Below the pieces are notes generated by a model. It was not told the origin of the DNA, ran no database searches, and was given only the letters and a program-made list of their open reading frames with translations. Positions 21,661-34,724 of a stretch of DNA of 64,000 nucleotides are shown here, one piece after another (the first letter of the stretch is position 1; each line of letters begins with the position of its first letter). Location of the stretch: contig JAEVHH010000001.1 of NCBI GenBank assembly GCA_017607445.1, forward strand, positions 620,001-684,000, read 5' to 3'. Made by a program: the position numbers and the translations under genes. This stretch comes from Histoplasma ohiense (taxonomy: Eukaryota > Ascomycota > Eurotiomycetes > Onygenales > Ajellomycetaceae).

Positions 21661-22629
21661 ATGGGCTCTCTTGGATATCCTGATTTTAAGTAAGTTGTTT
21701 CCTTGCTGGCACTTATCGTGTATTATTGCTGGTGTTCCTTGTCAGTGGTGTTATTAGTGTGGTCATGTGTGCCACTAGCTTGTTTCCATATAGCACCATT
21801 TGCTGTTCACTTGTTATATTGCTCTAGATTTAGCCCTAATCACATGATGCACAACAGTCAGATTCCATGTGAATGTTGTGTCTCTAGACTTGAGAATGTT
21901 GATTTTTGATGTGCATTGAAGTCAAATATCTGAAAGTGTTGTGAGGCTTGTGTCTCTGCAGGGAAATTCTGTAAACTCATGAGTAATTCTCTTTAATTCT
22001 TGTTCTTAGCAATGTTGATATACTGATAATGATGCTAGATGTGTGATACACCTCTTCTGAGCCGCATTATGCATGGGTGAGTGTTTATCTTCACAGAGAT
22101 GGTGATTGAGAAGAACATGATCAGCTACAAAAGTTGTCTTTGTTGTTTAGTTAAACAATTGAATGCATCTCATCTGGTGATGCTGTCTGCTCAGAGCAGA
22201 GCAGTGGTGAATGCTCTATGATTCCAGCACTGAGCAGCAGCTGAGTCTGCAGAGGTGCAGATTTTGAAGGCTGTGATTGTATCTGATTCTTTCAGAGCAG
22301 AGACATTAGAGAAAGAGAGGGTTTTGAGAATGATGAGCTTCAGAGACTCTGCAGTGAAGAAGTTGACTGAAAAGAGGTTGATGGAAGAGAAGTTGACTGA
22401 AGAGTCAATGAAGAAAATTGTGAAGATGTTGATGACTGCAGCAGTGTCTGTGATGCCTGCTTTCTTTGTCAATTTGCCACTGACATCAGTGAAGCAGAGA
22501 GAGAGGGTGCCCCAGACAGTGAAGAAGTGGAAGAAGAAGATGAAGAAAAATGCCTTTCTTCATCAGATATGTCAGAGAATGAATAGATTGATAGAGAAAA
22601 GAAGGAGTGAGAAGACAAATGTCTTGTGA
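21661..22629 (+). pseudogene. Gypsy-2 antisense accessory gene: six-cysteine cluster, intron, charged helical exon
   Basis: It occupies the same position and strand relation as the Gypsy-1 gene. Exon 1 ends at 21978 with cysteines C-x2-C-x10-C-x9-C-x2-C-x6-C (21867-21972; first part CECCVSRLEN, last part ACVSAGKFC). The expected splice donor two codons later reads ATGAGT, one transition from GTGAGT. An intron of 60 bp (21979-22038, branch-like CTGAT, ending CTAG) joins in phase 0 to exon 2 (22039-22629), the same frame as the open stretch 22255-22629, rich in lysine, glutamate and methionine. TGAs at 21909, 21930, 22078 and two more break it. The exact 5' start is unclear; an upstream TAA near 21690 may belong to another intron. 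Function unknown. Confidence 0.5.
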
Positions 22630-23080
22630 AATAGACATTTGTCTATACCTCTGCACTCAAAATGAGTGCCAGTAATTTACAAATACCAGAAGGAGTATTG
22701 AGCAAGAGTGACAGAGAAAGAAAATGAGAAGAATGATGATAGAGAGAAGAGAAAGTGAGAGATGAAGAATGAGATGAGAATGAATGAACTGAGAGTCTTT
22801 AGACTTTTCTTAGAATCTGTTTTCTTTGTTTTTTTCCTTGCTTGTATATTTTATTTTCTTGTATTTATTATACTCAAATTGAATTTTTTCCTTTTTCTCT
22901 TTTCTCTGATAAAATCCTTCTAAAAAAAAAAGTGTATTTGATTGAAGTTTGAGTGAGATTTATACTTCTAGTGTTTTTTGATTTAAAATTTATGCTTCTG
23001 ATGTCTTTCAACTTGATGTTCATGCTTTTGATGTTTGAGAGTATGTTGATTTTGTATTTGTCATTCATTTTCTTATTCAA
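22630..23080. other. Gypsy-2 spacer, T-rich, between accessory gene and pol
   Basis: About 450 bases of low-complexity, T-rich sequence with ttgatgtt/tgctt-type repeats around 22950-23070. A homologous stretch is found at 59600-59839. The small ORFs on both strands here are low-complexity shadows. Confidence 0.5.
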
Positions 23081-26000
23081 GAAAGATTTCAAATGTCTGA
23101 GTGTTCAATATGTTTTCTTTCAATTCTCATGTATCATCACTAGAATCTCAATCTGTTCATCTCATAAGATATTCTGAAGATTTGTTTTTTTGTTGTTGTT
23201 TTTCAAGAATTTCTTCAACTTGATATTCTTCTTCATCATCAACAAGTTTCAGTCCTGGTTCTGGTAGAGCTCCATTTCTGTGGTTGTATGATTTCAATAA
23301 AGATACATGGAATACAGAATGAATGCTTCTATATGAAGATAACAGTTCTAGTTTGTACACTTATTTTCCAATAATATTCAGAATCTTGAAGAATCCAACA
23401 TATTTATGATTGAGTTTGTGAATCAGATGCAGCAATCAGAGATTTTTTGCATTGAGCATGATATAGTCATCTATTTTAAATTGTTGAAGCTTATGTTTTG
23501 CATTATAATAGATTTTCTGTGCTTGTCACATCTTTTGTAGATTTTCAATGAGTTTATGATGTGTTTCCTTGATATGTTTCACACAGCTAGCAGCATGTAT
23601 GACGACTGATTGTGATGGTTTGCTGATATTAATTTTTAAATCAGATCAATATCCCATTAAGGCTTCCGCAGGTGTCATTTCAGTAGAGGCATGTTGAGAG
23701 ATATTGTAAACAAACTGCATCAGCAGTAGCCAGCATACTCAGTCATCTTGATGATAGTTGATAAAGCATCAGAGATAATGTTTCAAGATTTGATTTTGTC
23801 ATTCTGTTTGGCCATCTGTTTGAGGGTGAAAGGCTGTTGAAAGTTTCCAGCATGCGTCTAGCATATAATAAAAGATGGACCAATAATGGCTTGTAAACAG
23901 TGAACCTCAATCAGATATATGGTTTTTGAGTACTCTGTAAATTGTATAGAACTTGATATAAACAATTTCCACTAGTTCATCAGCTGTAATGTTTTTGATG
24001 CAAGGAATATAGATTGTAAACTTGGTATATATATCCACAATCACTAAAATCACATTGTAGATTTGATGAAGGAATGTAGAGGCTGACAAGTCTGTAATAA
24101 AATTCATAGTAATGAACTCAAAAGAATTTGATGATAAGAGAATTGTATCCAATTCTTCATATTGTCTGTGCTGTTTTGGCTTTACTCTTTGACAAGTATC
24201 ATAAGTGGATATATAATCTTTGATATCTCTGACTAGCTCATATCAATAGTATTTGTTCTGAATGCTGTCTATGAACTTTTTTATACCAAAGTGACCCCTC
24301 TGCAGATCATCATGGTTTGCACTGATAATTTTATCAATGAATGTCTTTTGTTGAGGAACATACACACAATCATCAGCATGCAATATATCATCCTCAGAAA
24401 TTGTTTATAGTATATTTTCAGTGACAGTCATATTCTTCTCTTTTATCTTCTTTTTTTGCTCAGCAGCAAAAGAATCAATCTTCTGTGCTTTACTCAGAAA
24501 TGAGATGAAGGATTCAGACATTTCTGTGTATACTGAGTCCTCAAGAATAGTCTTATTGACTGCAATTCAGAGCATATATTGCTCAACACACAACAGAGAA
24601 GAAGAGTTTACATGAGAGATAGAAGATATTGACATATGAAGTATTTTTCACTCATTAAAAGAAGCATTTTGCTCATTAGAGATTCATGCACAGACTACAT
24701 CAGAAGAAATATCATTTTGAAAAGAAGTATCAGTTTTTCAGCCTAGTCTAACTCCATGTTTCAGCTTCTGTTGCAGGGTAGATAATATAGTTTGACTATT
24801 ATAGATCTCACTGTAGTCTGCACAACAACTGAGCTCATCAACTGAATTCTTTGATTCAGAGCAGTGCAGTAATACAAAATCATAAGCAGATAAAGCTTTC
24901 ATTCATCTGATCTGATGTCTATTCAGTTTCTTAGTTGTCATAAAGTACTGCAGATTGACATGATCAGATCAGACTTGAATTGAATACTGACTTTTCTTCA
25001 GATAGTGTCTTCAATTCTTAAATGCTGCTACAATAGTCAAGAGTTCTTTATCATGAGTATCATAATATGTTTCCACATCAATCAACTTTCTTGATTAGAA
25101 GACAACTGAATGCCAGTGCTCATCATTCTGCAACTGTGACAGAATAGCAGTGACTGTAAAAATGAATGCATCAGATTTGATCTGAATATACTGAGCTGAG
25201 TCAAAATGAGCTAATAGAGAAGCACACATAAAGCATGATTTGAGCTCATCAAAAGTGCTTTGAGCATCTTCTGTTCATATAAAAGTGGCTTTTCTTTCCC
25301 TCTTCTTGCTCCCTTTTGTAAGTTCGAATAATGGGGCTGCAATAGAGGAGAAAGACTTAATAAATTGTCAATAGAAATTAGCAAAGCTCAAGAAGAATTG
25401 AATCTCTTTAATTGATTTAGATGTAGATCATTCCATAATAGTGGAGACTCTGTCTGACTTCATCTCAACATCATTTGTATCTATAACAAACCTCAGAAAT
25501 GAGATCTTGTCCACTTCAAATTCACATTTAGAGAGTTTTGCAAATAGATTTGCATGCTTGAGATGTTCTAGCATCTTAGTAACATGCACTTTATGTTTCT
25601 GCTTTGAATTGAAGAATATGAGAATGTCATCCAAATAGACAATGCAACATATATCCAACAAATCAGATAAGACATTGTTAATGTATGTTTGAAATGTCAC
25701 TGAAGCATTAGCTAGTTCAAATGGCATAACTACATATTCAAAATATCCATATCTTGTTCTAAAGACTGTCTTCCAATGGTCTTTTGCCACTATAAGTATG
25801 CAGTGATAGACATCTTGAAGGTCCAGCTTAGTGAATATCTTGGCTTTTGAAAGTCTATCAAGTAATTCACTTATTAGAGATAGAGAGTATCAGTTCTTGA
25901 TGATGATTCAATTTAATCCTTGATAGTCTACACAAAGACAGAGTTCATCATCTTTTTTGAGAACAAAGAGAATCAGTGCATCAGCTGAGCTACTGAATGA

Positions 26001-26780
26001 TTGTATCCACTCTTTATCTAATGCATTTTTTAAATATTCTCTTAGAGCAGCTAACTCAGTTTCAGAAAGATTGTATATTGACATAAATAGAGATTGTGCA
26101 TCAGACTCAAGATCTATACAGTGTTTCATCTCTTCTGATCTTTTCACACTTATAGCAGCTTCTTCTGAGAAGATATGTGTGTATGACATGATATAATCAG
26201 ATAGATCAGTTGGCAAGTCTGAATACACAGCTGAGAATACATATGAAGCATGCTTTGAGTCTTTTGAACATTCTGTAGATAATACTACAAGCATTTCTAC
26301 TCTAGCTTCTGTGAGAACTTCAGCTAAGACATCTTATTCAGAAATAATTTGAGGCTGTTGTTCATCTTCAGAACTTCTAAAGAAGAATTGTTCATCTGAT
26401 CAATCTATAAGAGGATTTGTTTGTCTTAATCAAGGAAATTCTAATACAAGATTGTAGTTCTTCATCTTCATCATATGGAAGGAATGAGATGTCTGCTGTG
26501 CATTACCCTTGTGATCAGTGACAGTAGTTGCAATGTTATACTCTTCAAAGAAGTGTATTATGCATCCATCAATTGACTTGATTATTTTGATTTTGCAGTG
26601 AGCAGCTTTTAGATTGTGATTCTTTGTTCAAAATTCATCAACACAGTTCACTTCTGACTCAGAGTCTACTAGTGCAAGCACTTTTTGCAGATTCTTAGAT
26701 GTAGTGAGTTTCACTGTGACAGTGAAGCTTAAGATATTTTTGCATTGACTTTCTATGCTTATGACTGTCATTGTGAGCTG
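23081..26780 (-). pseudogene. Gypsy-2 pol: protease, RT, RNase H, integrase, chromodomain
   Basis: Heavily TGA-broken. RT: LCVDYQGLN at 25930-25910, then GYFEYVVMPFELANA and catalytic YLDDILIF near 25640-25620. RNase H and connection lie around 25250-24890. Integrase: ITMNFITDLSAS and VIVDIYTKF near 24100-24030, ending with SD of the second catalytic block at 23907. C-terminal part: SIHSVFHVSLLKSY, then a chromodomain in which both conserved tryptophan positions read TGA (23154-23156 and just beyond). The tryptophan placement shows the ancestral codons were TGG. Confidence 0.85.
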
Positions 26781-28123
26781 AATGATGTGTTTTAAGTGTT
26801 TTTTGAGTTCTTTGAGTTCTTTGTGTCTTTTGCATTGAGTTTTGAGTTGAACTTGGTGTTTTTGGATTCATCTTTGAGTTGTTTGAAACATGAATTGATG
26901 GTATGTCCTGGTTGTTTGCAATAACAGCAATATTTCAATCAGATGGAGTCATTGAACTTTGTAGTGTCATTTCATCTGCATTTATTTTGTGATCTATTAT
27001 CAGCATTATTTCTGTTGTTAAAGCTTTGAATGGGGTTTTTGAAATTTGACTTCTCTTTAAGCTTCTTCTGTCTCTCTGGCAGATTCAATTCTGCCATTGC
27101 AAGTTTATGTAGAGTGGCATCATAGCTTAACTCTTCCAATTTGATTGCATATTTGTCAAATTCTCAGTGAATGGAAGGTAGAACTTTCATATAGAGGTGT
27201 GATTTCCAATGGTATTTGCTATAAGAATGCTGCAGACACTCTTCAATTGATTGTAAGTGTGAAGCAAATTGTTGAACTGTCTGATCTTCTTGTTGCTCTG
27301 TTTTTCAGTACTGTCTATTGACATCTCAGAAACTTCTATCTGGATCAGTGACTTGACATTGCATTCAACTAACAAATTCTTCTCATGGTGGCAAAGTCTG
27401 CATATTATGTGTATGTTGATATCAATGTTGTTGCATCTCAACATTGAAATGAGTAACAGCTTTGATGATCTTTCAATGGTTGTGTTTGTTGTAGTAATCA
27501 AGATCACTGACATGGAAAGCAATAGCAGCTGTAACAAAGTTTTTGAATTCTTTCATGCTTTGATCTCAGAACTTTTCCACATCTCTCTGAGAAGAATGAT
27601 CACTCATACTGAGATCTCAAAGTTCTAATTGCCAAAGTGGTACTCAACTACATCTTCCACTGACAGTAGTCACAGCACTTTTCATTAAAATGTTGAGCAC
27701 TTATAGTGTGACTTCTGATGATCTGAGAATATTTGTGATGTTATTGTGATTATCATTCACACTAGTTGCATCTCTACTGTGGTTTGAATGTGCTTCTAGT
27801 GTATTTCAGATGACTGGAATTGTCCCATTCAATTCTTGTAGTAAAGTGTCACATCACTGTTGAAGTTCTCACAATTCTTTCTCAGTCTGTAATTTTTTGA
27901 TTCTTCTGATCACAGCTATCTTCTTGATCTCAATTGTGCTGAGATCTTCAGAAGAGATATCCTCTTCTGAACTATACTCAGAGTCTGATTTCATAGAGAA
28001 AGATGATGCTTGTTGCACACTTTCAGTGGCAGGAGTGTGTGTTTCACAGTTTTCTTCCATGATGTTTGCTGCTTTGAGTTCAGTGGTAGCACAAGTACAG
28101 CAGATGCTGTGAATAGAGGCCAT
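26781..28123 (-). pseudogene. Gypsy-2 gag
   Basis: It starts at 28123 (MASIHSICCTCATTELKAAN) with an acidic serine-rich segment (SDSEYSSEEDISSEDLST). A capsid-like region follows (VQQFASHLQSIEECLQHSY near 27280-27220) and a CCHC knuckle, CCYCKQPGHTINSC, at about 26940-26895. Broken by several TGAs. The start lies 48 bases inside the 5' LTR. Confidence 0.75.
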
Positions 28124-28170
28124 GACTATTACTCAACAGACTGTCTCTCAAAGATTGAGTGATTAGAAAC

Positions 28171-28454
28171 TGTGAGATGTAGTGACAGTGTGAGAAGTAA
28201 CAGTAGAAGATAGTTTATAGCATAGTGGAGATAATGGTAATATATTGTAGAGTAATATAGTATAGTAGTGTAACATAGTGTAGTGTAGCTAATTGCTAAG
28301 GAAGAAAAGAAAGAGAAAGAAGATGTGCGAAATACATACATCGATATATATATACATATAGAAATAGTGGTAGCGAGAGTATAATGGAAAGAGGTAAGAA
28401 TAAGCGAAGATAATAAGCGAAGATAATAAGGAAATAATAAACAAGTGCATTACA
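28171..28454 (-). repeat. Gypsy-2 5' LTR
   Basis: 284 bp, partner of 21013-21296, followed by TCTGA at 28455-28459. Confidence 0.93.
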
Positions 28455-28459
28455 TCTGA

Positions 28460-29030
28460 AAAGAAAAATAAAGAAAAGAGTGAAGAAAAGACTGTGTCTC
28501 TTGTGACATCTTGCAGTCATATGACTCAGCACAAACCTGGAAGAAGAGAGAGAAGAGAGCACTGAAGAAGATTGTGAGAGAAAAGAAGTGAAGAGAGATG
28601 AAAAGAGCAGTGAGAAGAGAGAAAAAGAGTGCATATCTGTAGTTGAGAGTATATCAACTAAGTCAGCATACAGACTGTACTGATTACACCACAGCTAGTT
28701 GAAACAGATGAGCTCATCATGCTGATTTAATCATTTACATCAGTTGAATCAATTGAACTGATTGAACTGATTGTATCAATTGTACTGTTTGTATTGATTG
28801 AACTGATTAAATCAATTGTACTGTTTGTATCAATTGAATCAATCAAGTCAATTGTACTGATTGAATCAATTGTACTGTTTGTATCAATTGCATTGATTGA
28901 ATCTATTGTACTGATTGAATCAGTTGTATCAGATGTTGTGCTATCTGTATCATCTGTATAGGCTTGAAACTGCTGTGAAGAGCTGTCAGATGATGTGTGC
29001 TCAAACAGCTGTGTTATTTTATGCAGTATT
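28460..29030. other. Unresolved tract between Gypsy-2 and LINE-beta B
   Basis: The first 100 bases continue the lysine/glutamate-rich frame interrupted by Gypsy-2. The remainder includes the 9-bp repeat block at 28744-28932 and may be the 3' end of LINE-beta B. No other copy in the window covers that part, so the boundary cannot be placed. Confidence 0.4.
28744..28932 (-). repeat. Imperfect 9-bp tandem repeat (about 20 units)
   Basis: Units such as TTGAACTGA, TTGTATCAA, TTGTACTGT and TTGAATCAA follow each other with a strict 9-base period. On the minus strand this is a run of three-codon units ending in CAA (Gln), for example SVQ, LIQ and TVQ, with few stops. The strict multiple of three suggests it was once a coding tripeptide repeat. 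Confidence 0.75.
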
Positions 29031-32000
29031 ATATGTAGAACTGTGTGCAGTCAAGCAGTTCTACAAAGTCTGTAGAGATCAGAGATTCTAGATAGACAAT
29101 AGCTGTCATCTGATTGTGTGGCTGTGCTGCTGATCTCTTGAATCAGTGAGAGAAGTGTCTCTGTGAGTGTCAATAAAGCATCAAATATTCTGAGTTTTTG
29201 TTGTATTCACAGATATAGATGAGCCTCACATCTGCATGCTGAAAATGTCTGTGATATCAGAAAAAGTCTTTATAAGAGAAGCAGAGTGTAAGCCAGCAGT
29301 GAAGAGTATACTGTGATATACTGAGCTCTGAAGAAATCTTCATTTGATATTTCACAGTTGATCTACTGAATCTTCAACTCTGATATTAGTCAGAGAGCTT
29401 TTCACAGACTCTGTTTCATCACTCTTACTCTGTCTCTTGACTGAGCTGCTTGACCACTGTGTGGATTCCACTGACTGTGAATATAATCTTGAGTTCATAG
29501 ACTGAAGCTGTAGTAGATGAAGCTATCTACTTAGTCAGACAGTCTGCTTTCTCATTGCTCTCTATTTTCATATACTCAGAGACTCATTTCAGATTCATAT
29601 TATATTGTCTGAGAAGTTTGTGGCAGCAGCTGTAGACTCAGTTTGAGAAGACTGCTACACTGCTCTGTATATCTCAGATGACTGAGATATTATCAAGATA
29701 GAGTCAGATCTGAGAGCTGATGCTGTCATCTGTGACACAGAGTAGAAGCTTCACTGTGCACTCTAACACACAGCAGACATCAACTGCCTCAGTATCAAAG
29801 ATATGTGATATAGAGCTCAATGCAGCTGAGAAGCTGATCAGTTCTCTGTTTCTCTGATAGACTATAAAGTTATAGCTCATTCATCTGCTATTGTCAAGAA
29901 TCTGTTCTGATTCATCTGAGAAAACATATAGATTTATTGAAGATTGACTTCTTCACTATTTCTTGAATATCTGAGCAGCACTTTTTTTATCTACACTCTC
30001 TGTGAAATCTGTCTCACATCTCTCTGAGTAGTGTGGGATGATAAGTGTGGATCTATTGACTGCAGACAGCAGTGTTCTCAATCTCTGAATCTTGATCTTC
30101 AGATACTGCTGAGTTTCAGCTTCTTTTTCATATGTGATCATTGAAAGAGCTATTTATAAAGTCAGTGAATGTCTCTCATTCATTATCTGAAGTCTTGTTG
30201 TGAAACACATTTTGATTTTCTTCAGAGCTATCATTGCTGATGAGAGCTCAGCATTTCAGTATAGAATTGCAACAGATGTTGTACAGAAAACTGAAAGAAT
30301 TTCTCTGATTGTTATAATAAGTACTTTCTCAACTGTTTTCATATATCATTTCAGATAAGAGCTGATCTTTCCACTTCTGTCTGTGTGCTTTGCTGACTGT
30401 GTGTGACTGCTGTATCAGATCTCTGTGTTATAGAGCAGTGAGAGAATCACACAGATAGTGACTATCTTTCACAGAATATCTGCTGAGAACTCATCTCTGA
30501 TCTTTTCTAGATTTCAGATGTGCTGAGTCACAGCTCTTGTCTTCTTTATCTGAGCAGAGATATATAATCTTCAGATGAATCTTCTATCAAAGTATACACT
30601 CAGTCAGTGAAATACTGACTTCTGTTCAGCTGAGACAGTGACAGAGTGTATGATCAGATTCTCTGACACAATCACTGACAGTACTTCATTGTGTTGCTTT
30701 CTTGTGAGATGAATCATTTCAAATTTCTCTGATACAAAGATTATCTTGTTTGTCTCCCTCCATCTCAGAATACTCTGTATATTATGACTGAGAAGAGTAG
30801 TATTGCTGTTAAGTAAGTGTATAGTCTATCAAGTATTCAGATCATCTGTATAGTCAAAGCACAATTTCAGATTCTGTCACAGCAGCTCTGTCAGATATAG
30901 AAGAAACAGTATTGATGATAGAAAAAATCTTTGTAATATATCATATTATATCTGATATGCTGCTGTGATGATTCTCTTCAGCTGAATCTGAGCTCTGCAT
31001 TTGATGAGAAAGCTGTCAATGAGTTGTAGCAGCTCATACAGTTATCTCTATTGTATCATTCACTGAAACAGCTGTCTGCACAGCACAGTATCAAAAACAC
31101 TCTGCACATTCATTGTGATCATGAATATCTTCTTGTTTTATGTAAAGACTGTCTTCATTTCATGAGTGAAAGCAGCTATCAGATTCATTGTCAATCATCT
31201 GAGCAGCATTTCTCTATACTGTGAGCTGACTACATTATGAATGAGTGTTGTGTACATCAGTCATCTTGCAACAATGCATTTCAGTCTCTTGAAGATTATT
31301 GAGAGAAAAGTAATGAGTCTTCAGAAGCAGACTGAGCTTCTGTCTCTCTTATCTATTTTGAATATCATTGTCATTTCTATCAGCTTTCAGATTTGTGAGA
31401 AGTGGCAGAGCTGAAGACAGCAGTTGTATAGCTGCTGTACAAAGAGAGATATATACTGTCAGTATATTTTGAACAGCTACACTGTGATTTCATCTGTGTC
31501 TGAAGAGATACTCTGTACTTCAATGATGTTGCACTCTATCTCCTTCATCTCAACTCAGAGATTTCAGAGCAGGTTTTCCATGCCACTTCAATGCTTATCA
31601 TTCAATAAATTGTATTTCAGATTATTGACTGAGTTGTATCACTTCAGAATAACTTGCTGAAGTGTTTTGACTTTAACAGCTGTCTTTTCTATAATCTGAT
31701 TCTCAATCATCAGAGAAAGTGCTCTGAGGTTGAGTTTCAGTTTATGTTATGCTATCACTCAGTACAGATCTCTGTCATCTCTGATCTTATTGATCATCTA
31801 TCTTCAGTATACATACTTGATCTTGTGCACTGTGTTCTTGAATCAGTGCTTCATGACTTCTATTTGATGAGTGATGAGCTCTCAATGTACTCTTCAGCAG
31901 TCTGCTGTTCATCAGAAAGCTGTAGTCTATTCTTGTTGCACTGATTTGCTGACTGTCTGAGCTGCAGTCAGAAGATTCTGAGTGAAGTATCAAATTAGAT

Positions 32001-32900
32001 CATCAAGCTGTGCTGCATTCTCAACTCTATCTGAGCAAGATATATTCATCATGAAATCTCTGATAAGATCTACAAAGAGCTTCAGCTGAGAGTCTGTGAT
32101 CTTGATCTGAGCTCTGCTCTGCTGTGTCTGAAGTGTTGTCAGCAGTATAGTAATTATAGACTGATGATCTGAGCTGCAGTGTAAATCTTGATGTACTGAA
32201 GTGAAAGCAAAGATCACATTGAAGAAGATGAGATCAATTACATGATCTGCTGTATAAATTGAAATATCTATCTCTTTCACAAAGTTTATTCTGTGTTCAC
32301 TGATTCACTGAACAAGCTTCTCTTCTTGATGCAGATTCACTATCTCTGATTCAAAGACATCATATCATATATTGAAATTCCCATCTACTAGACAGTGAGC
32401 TGATGAGCTTAAATTGATCAGATAGTCCATGACTGTGTCTGTCTCAGACTGTCTGTACACATTGAGAATGTGGCAGTCATTAACACTGATTTACAGCAGA
32501 TCTTTGTTTTGCACAGATCAGTGTTGCTGTGTTCTTATCTTTGAACTCTTGTGTATATATATCATAACTCAGAGTCTCTTCTTCTCTCACTGCTTCAGAT
32601 TAGTGTCATTTCAGCAGTCAATGAATGCAAAGCACTCATATGTTGAGTGATTAGAAGTCTTGATATCAGAGTGTGTGTAAGATTTCTGTATACAGATCAC
32701 TTCACAGCTCTGCTCAAAAACAAGCTGTAGAGCTGCTGTATGACAGAGAGTTACTCTGACTGTATTTGCTCAAAAGATCTGCAGAGAGTGATTTTTCTGC
32801 TGATTATTTCTGCAGCATCAGCTGTATTGCTGATGTTGATGTTCTAGTATAAAAAGTCACTTAGTGAGCTGCTGTCAAAGTTCATCTGTGAAATGAAATT
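29031..32900 (-). pseudogene. LINE-beta B ORF2 remnant
   Basis: Endonuclease C-terminus at 32280-31990 (EIDISIYTADHVIDLIFFN; SSDHQSI). A degenerate GDFN-type motif lies near 32375. The reverse transcriptase is around 31200-30600. RNase H-like sequence lies at about 29910-29740 (YVFSDESE, in the position of the first catalytic aspartate block). Many TGA breaks. The domain order is the same as LINE-alpha ORF2, but protein similarity between the two is low. Confidence 0.7.
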
Positions 32901-33053
32901 GAAGAATCTCAGATCTGTTGTCTGCATGCTGAGACTAGACTGCTTTTTGACTGTTTGACTATACTGTCACTCTGCTGTGTGAGCTGAGCATTGTCTGATG
33001 CAGATCATCTATCAGATGATGTTCTCTTCACTAATGAAACTCTGAGTAGTCAC

Positions 33054-34571
33054 TCACTTGCAGAATGCTAGTCTGATGAGCTGTGTTGACTGAGTTGATT
33101 GAGTGAATGATGTAGATATCATCACTGCAATCATTGATGCTGACTGTGTTGATGATGATTGCTGCTTCTGAGCATCTCTGTGACATCTGTTGTTAAGATG
33201 GTGAACAGCTGCTAGCTTCTTTTGAGTTAGATGTCTGAGAATGCTGTTCACATATCTGAATGCAGCAGAGCAGTGCTGATGCTCAGCTGAGTAGAATTGA
33301 CAGCAGTTGACACACTATAATGCTCTCTTACACTTCATATCTATTGATCTCTTGTGCTGGCTTGTGAGCTTGCTGCAGTTGAAGCATCTCATCAGTTGCA
33401 CACATTTTGATGAATGACAGTATCTCTGACATTCTGAGTCATGTCTCACTGTCAGTGATCTTTTCTCAATGAGTCTGACCCTCTCACTGACATTGAAGAG
33501 TGAGAAGTCTTTCATCAGAGTGAGGAAGAAAACAATTCATATAATCTTCTCTATTTTGAGATTCACTCCATGTTGCAAGAGTTGACAGCTCACTGATTTT
33601 ATCTTTATCTGAGTCAGAATCTCTCTCTCAATTATCTTGTCTGTGGGGATTCTTGTCTCTTCTCAGTTCTGAATAAATTTCAGAACTTCTGAAACAGCAT
33701 AATTGTATCACTACTCTGATAGCCAGATTTTTATGATGTCAAGAACTTCACAGAAAGTAGTCACTGTCTTCTCAGTGATCAGAGTATTGTATATATCTCT
33801 GTTATTTGATGTAATTACTCAATCTGTTCTGATGAGCTTCATCTTCAGCATATTAGTCACATTCTTCATTCTCTGAATGTTTGCAACAATCATCTGCTGC
33901 ACAGTATATGACTGCAGCTGAGTGATCTGTTTCTCTGATTGAAGAGTGATGAGAATTTATAAGTTTTTCTACTGCTTTGTGCTCTCTGTGAGACTTTTTG
34001 ATTGACTGATGTTCTTGAGCTGCAGATCAGCTTCACTAGTTCTGTCAGCTGAGAAAGCTGCAGTCTTGACAGAGATAGCTTCAGAGAGAGCAGAATTTTT
34101 CTCTTTCTGTGTAATACTCACTCAAATAGTCAGTTTTCTCACAGTTGTCTTTACTGAATTTGACTGTGAGTGAGTATTCAGAGCAGTATTCTCTCTCAGA
34201 GTTGATGCTGCACTCAGATCTGCTGTTATATATACAATGAATCTTTCACAGAAGACTTGAGCAAAGTTCTGACTGACTGACTGTTTCTTCTTCTCAACTC
34301 AACTGTTCAGAGTCTTTGTCAATCTGATGAGAGTCTTCTGCTGCAGATTCTATTGTTGTTGAGTCTTCTCAAACTACTTCTATAGCTGAGAGATGACTGT
34401 GGAGATGCTGTCACTGACTTCTTTGAGAACTGAAGAAGACATTGTAACAGTCTTTCTCTGTTTTTTGTCAGTCTTTTCAGTAACAAAATTGACTGATGAC
34501 TTCAGCTTCAGTGATCTGATGTAGACTGTGTTGATGTTCTTGAATGAATGGAAGAGCATTGAGAGCTTCAT
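33054..34571 (-). pseudogene. LINE-beta B ORF1 remnant (gag-like, zinc knuckles)
   Basis: The start codon is ATG at 34571 (MKLSMLFHSFKNIN). The piece 33515-33315 encodes the protein leading to RCFNCSKL. The last piece, 33251-33054, reads through where copy D has TGA-TAA, extending into a serine/threonine-rich tail. The knuckle region matches that of copy D. Confidence 0.7.
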
Positions 34572-34724
34572 GACCACTCAACCTGTGCAGTACACACACA
34601 TAGAGTAATCACAGAGAGTGTGTGATGATGTTGAACAGATTGAAGGATTAAAATTATATGAAAAACAGTTAGAAAGTAGAAAAATTCAAATGTACCCCTA
34701 CATTTATGAGTAGTTGTAAGGATG

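Larger units (their letters stand above)
21013..28454 (-). mobile_element. Gypsy-2, full-length chromovirus LTR retrotransposon
   Basis: A 7442-bp minus-strand element with 284-bp LTRs at 21013-21296 and 28171-28454, and a TCTGA duplication. On the minus strand: gag (28123 to about 26780), pol (to about 23080); then a plus-strand accessory gene at about 21661-22629 and a purine tract (21298-21316 read on minus) beside the 3' LTR. Pol is more decayed than in Gypsy-1. A fragment of this family's LTR and 3' region recurs at 59389-59839. Confidence 0.93.
29031..34724 (-). mobile_element. LINE-beta copy B
   Basis: The most continuous LINE-beta copy in the window, minus strand, 5' end at 34724 (CATCCTTACAACTAC). 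ORF1 is at 34571 to about 33054, then ORF2. It aligns with copies A, C and D over their whole shared lengths. Its 5' end abuts LINE-alpha copy 2, so it was inserted into that LINE's 5' UTR. The 3' end is uncertain and may extend left to about 28640. Confidence 0.85.
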
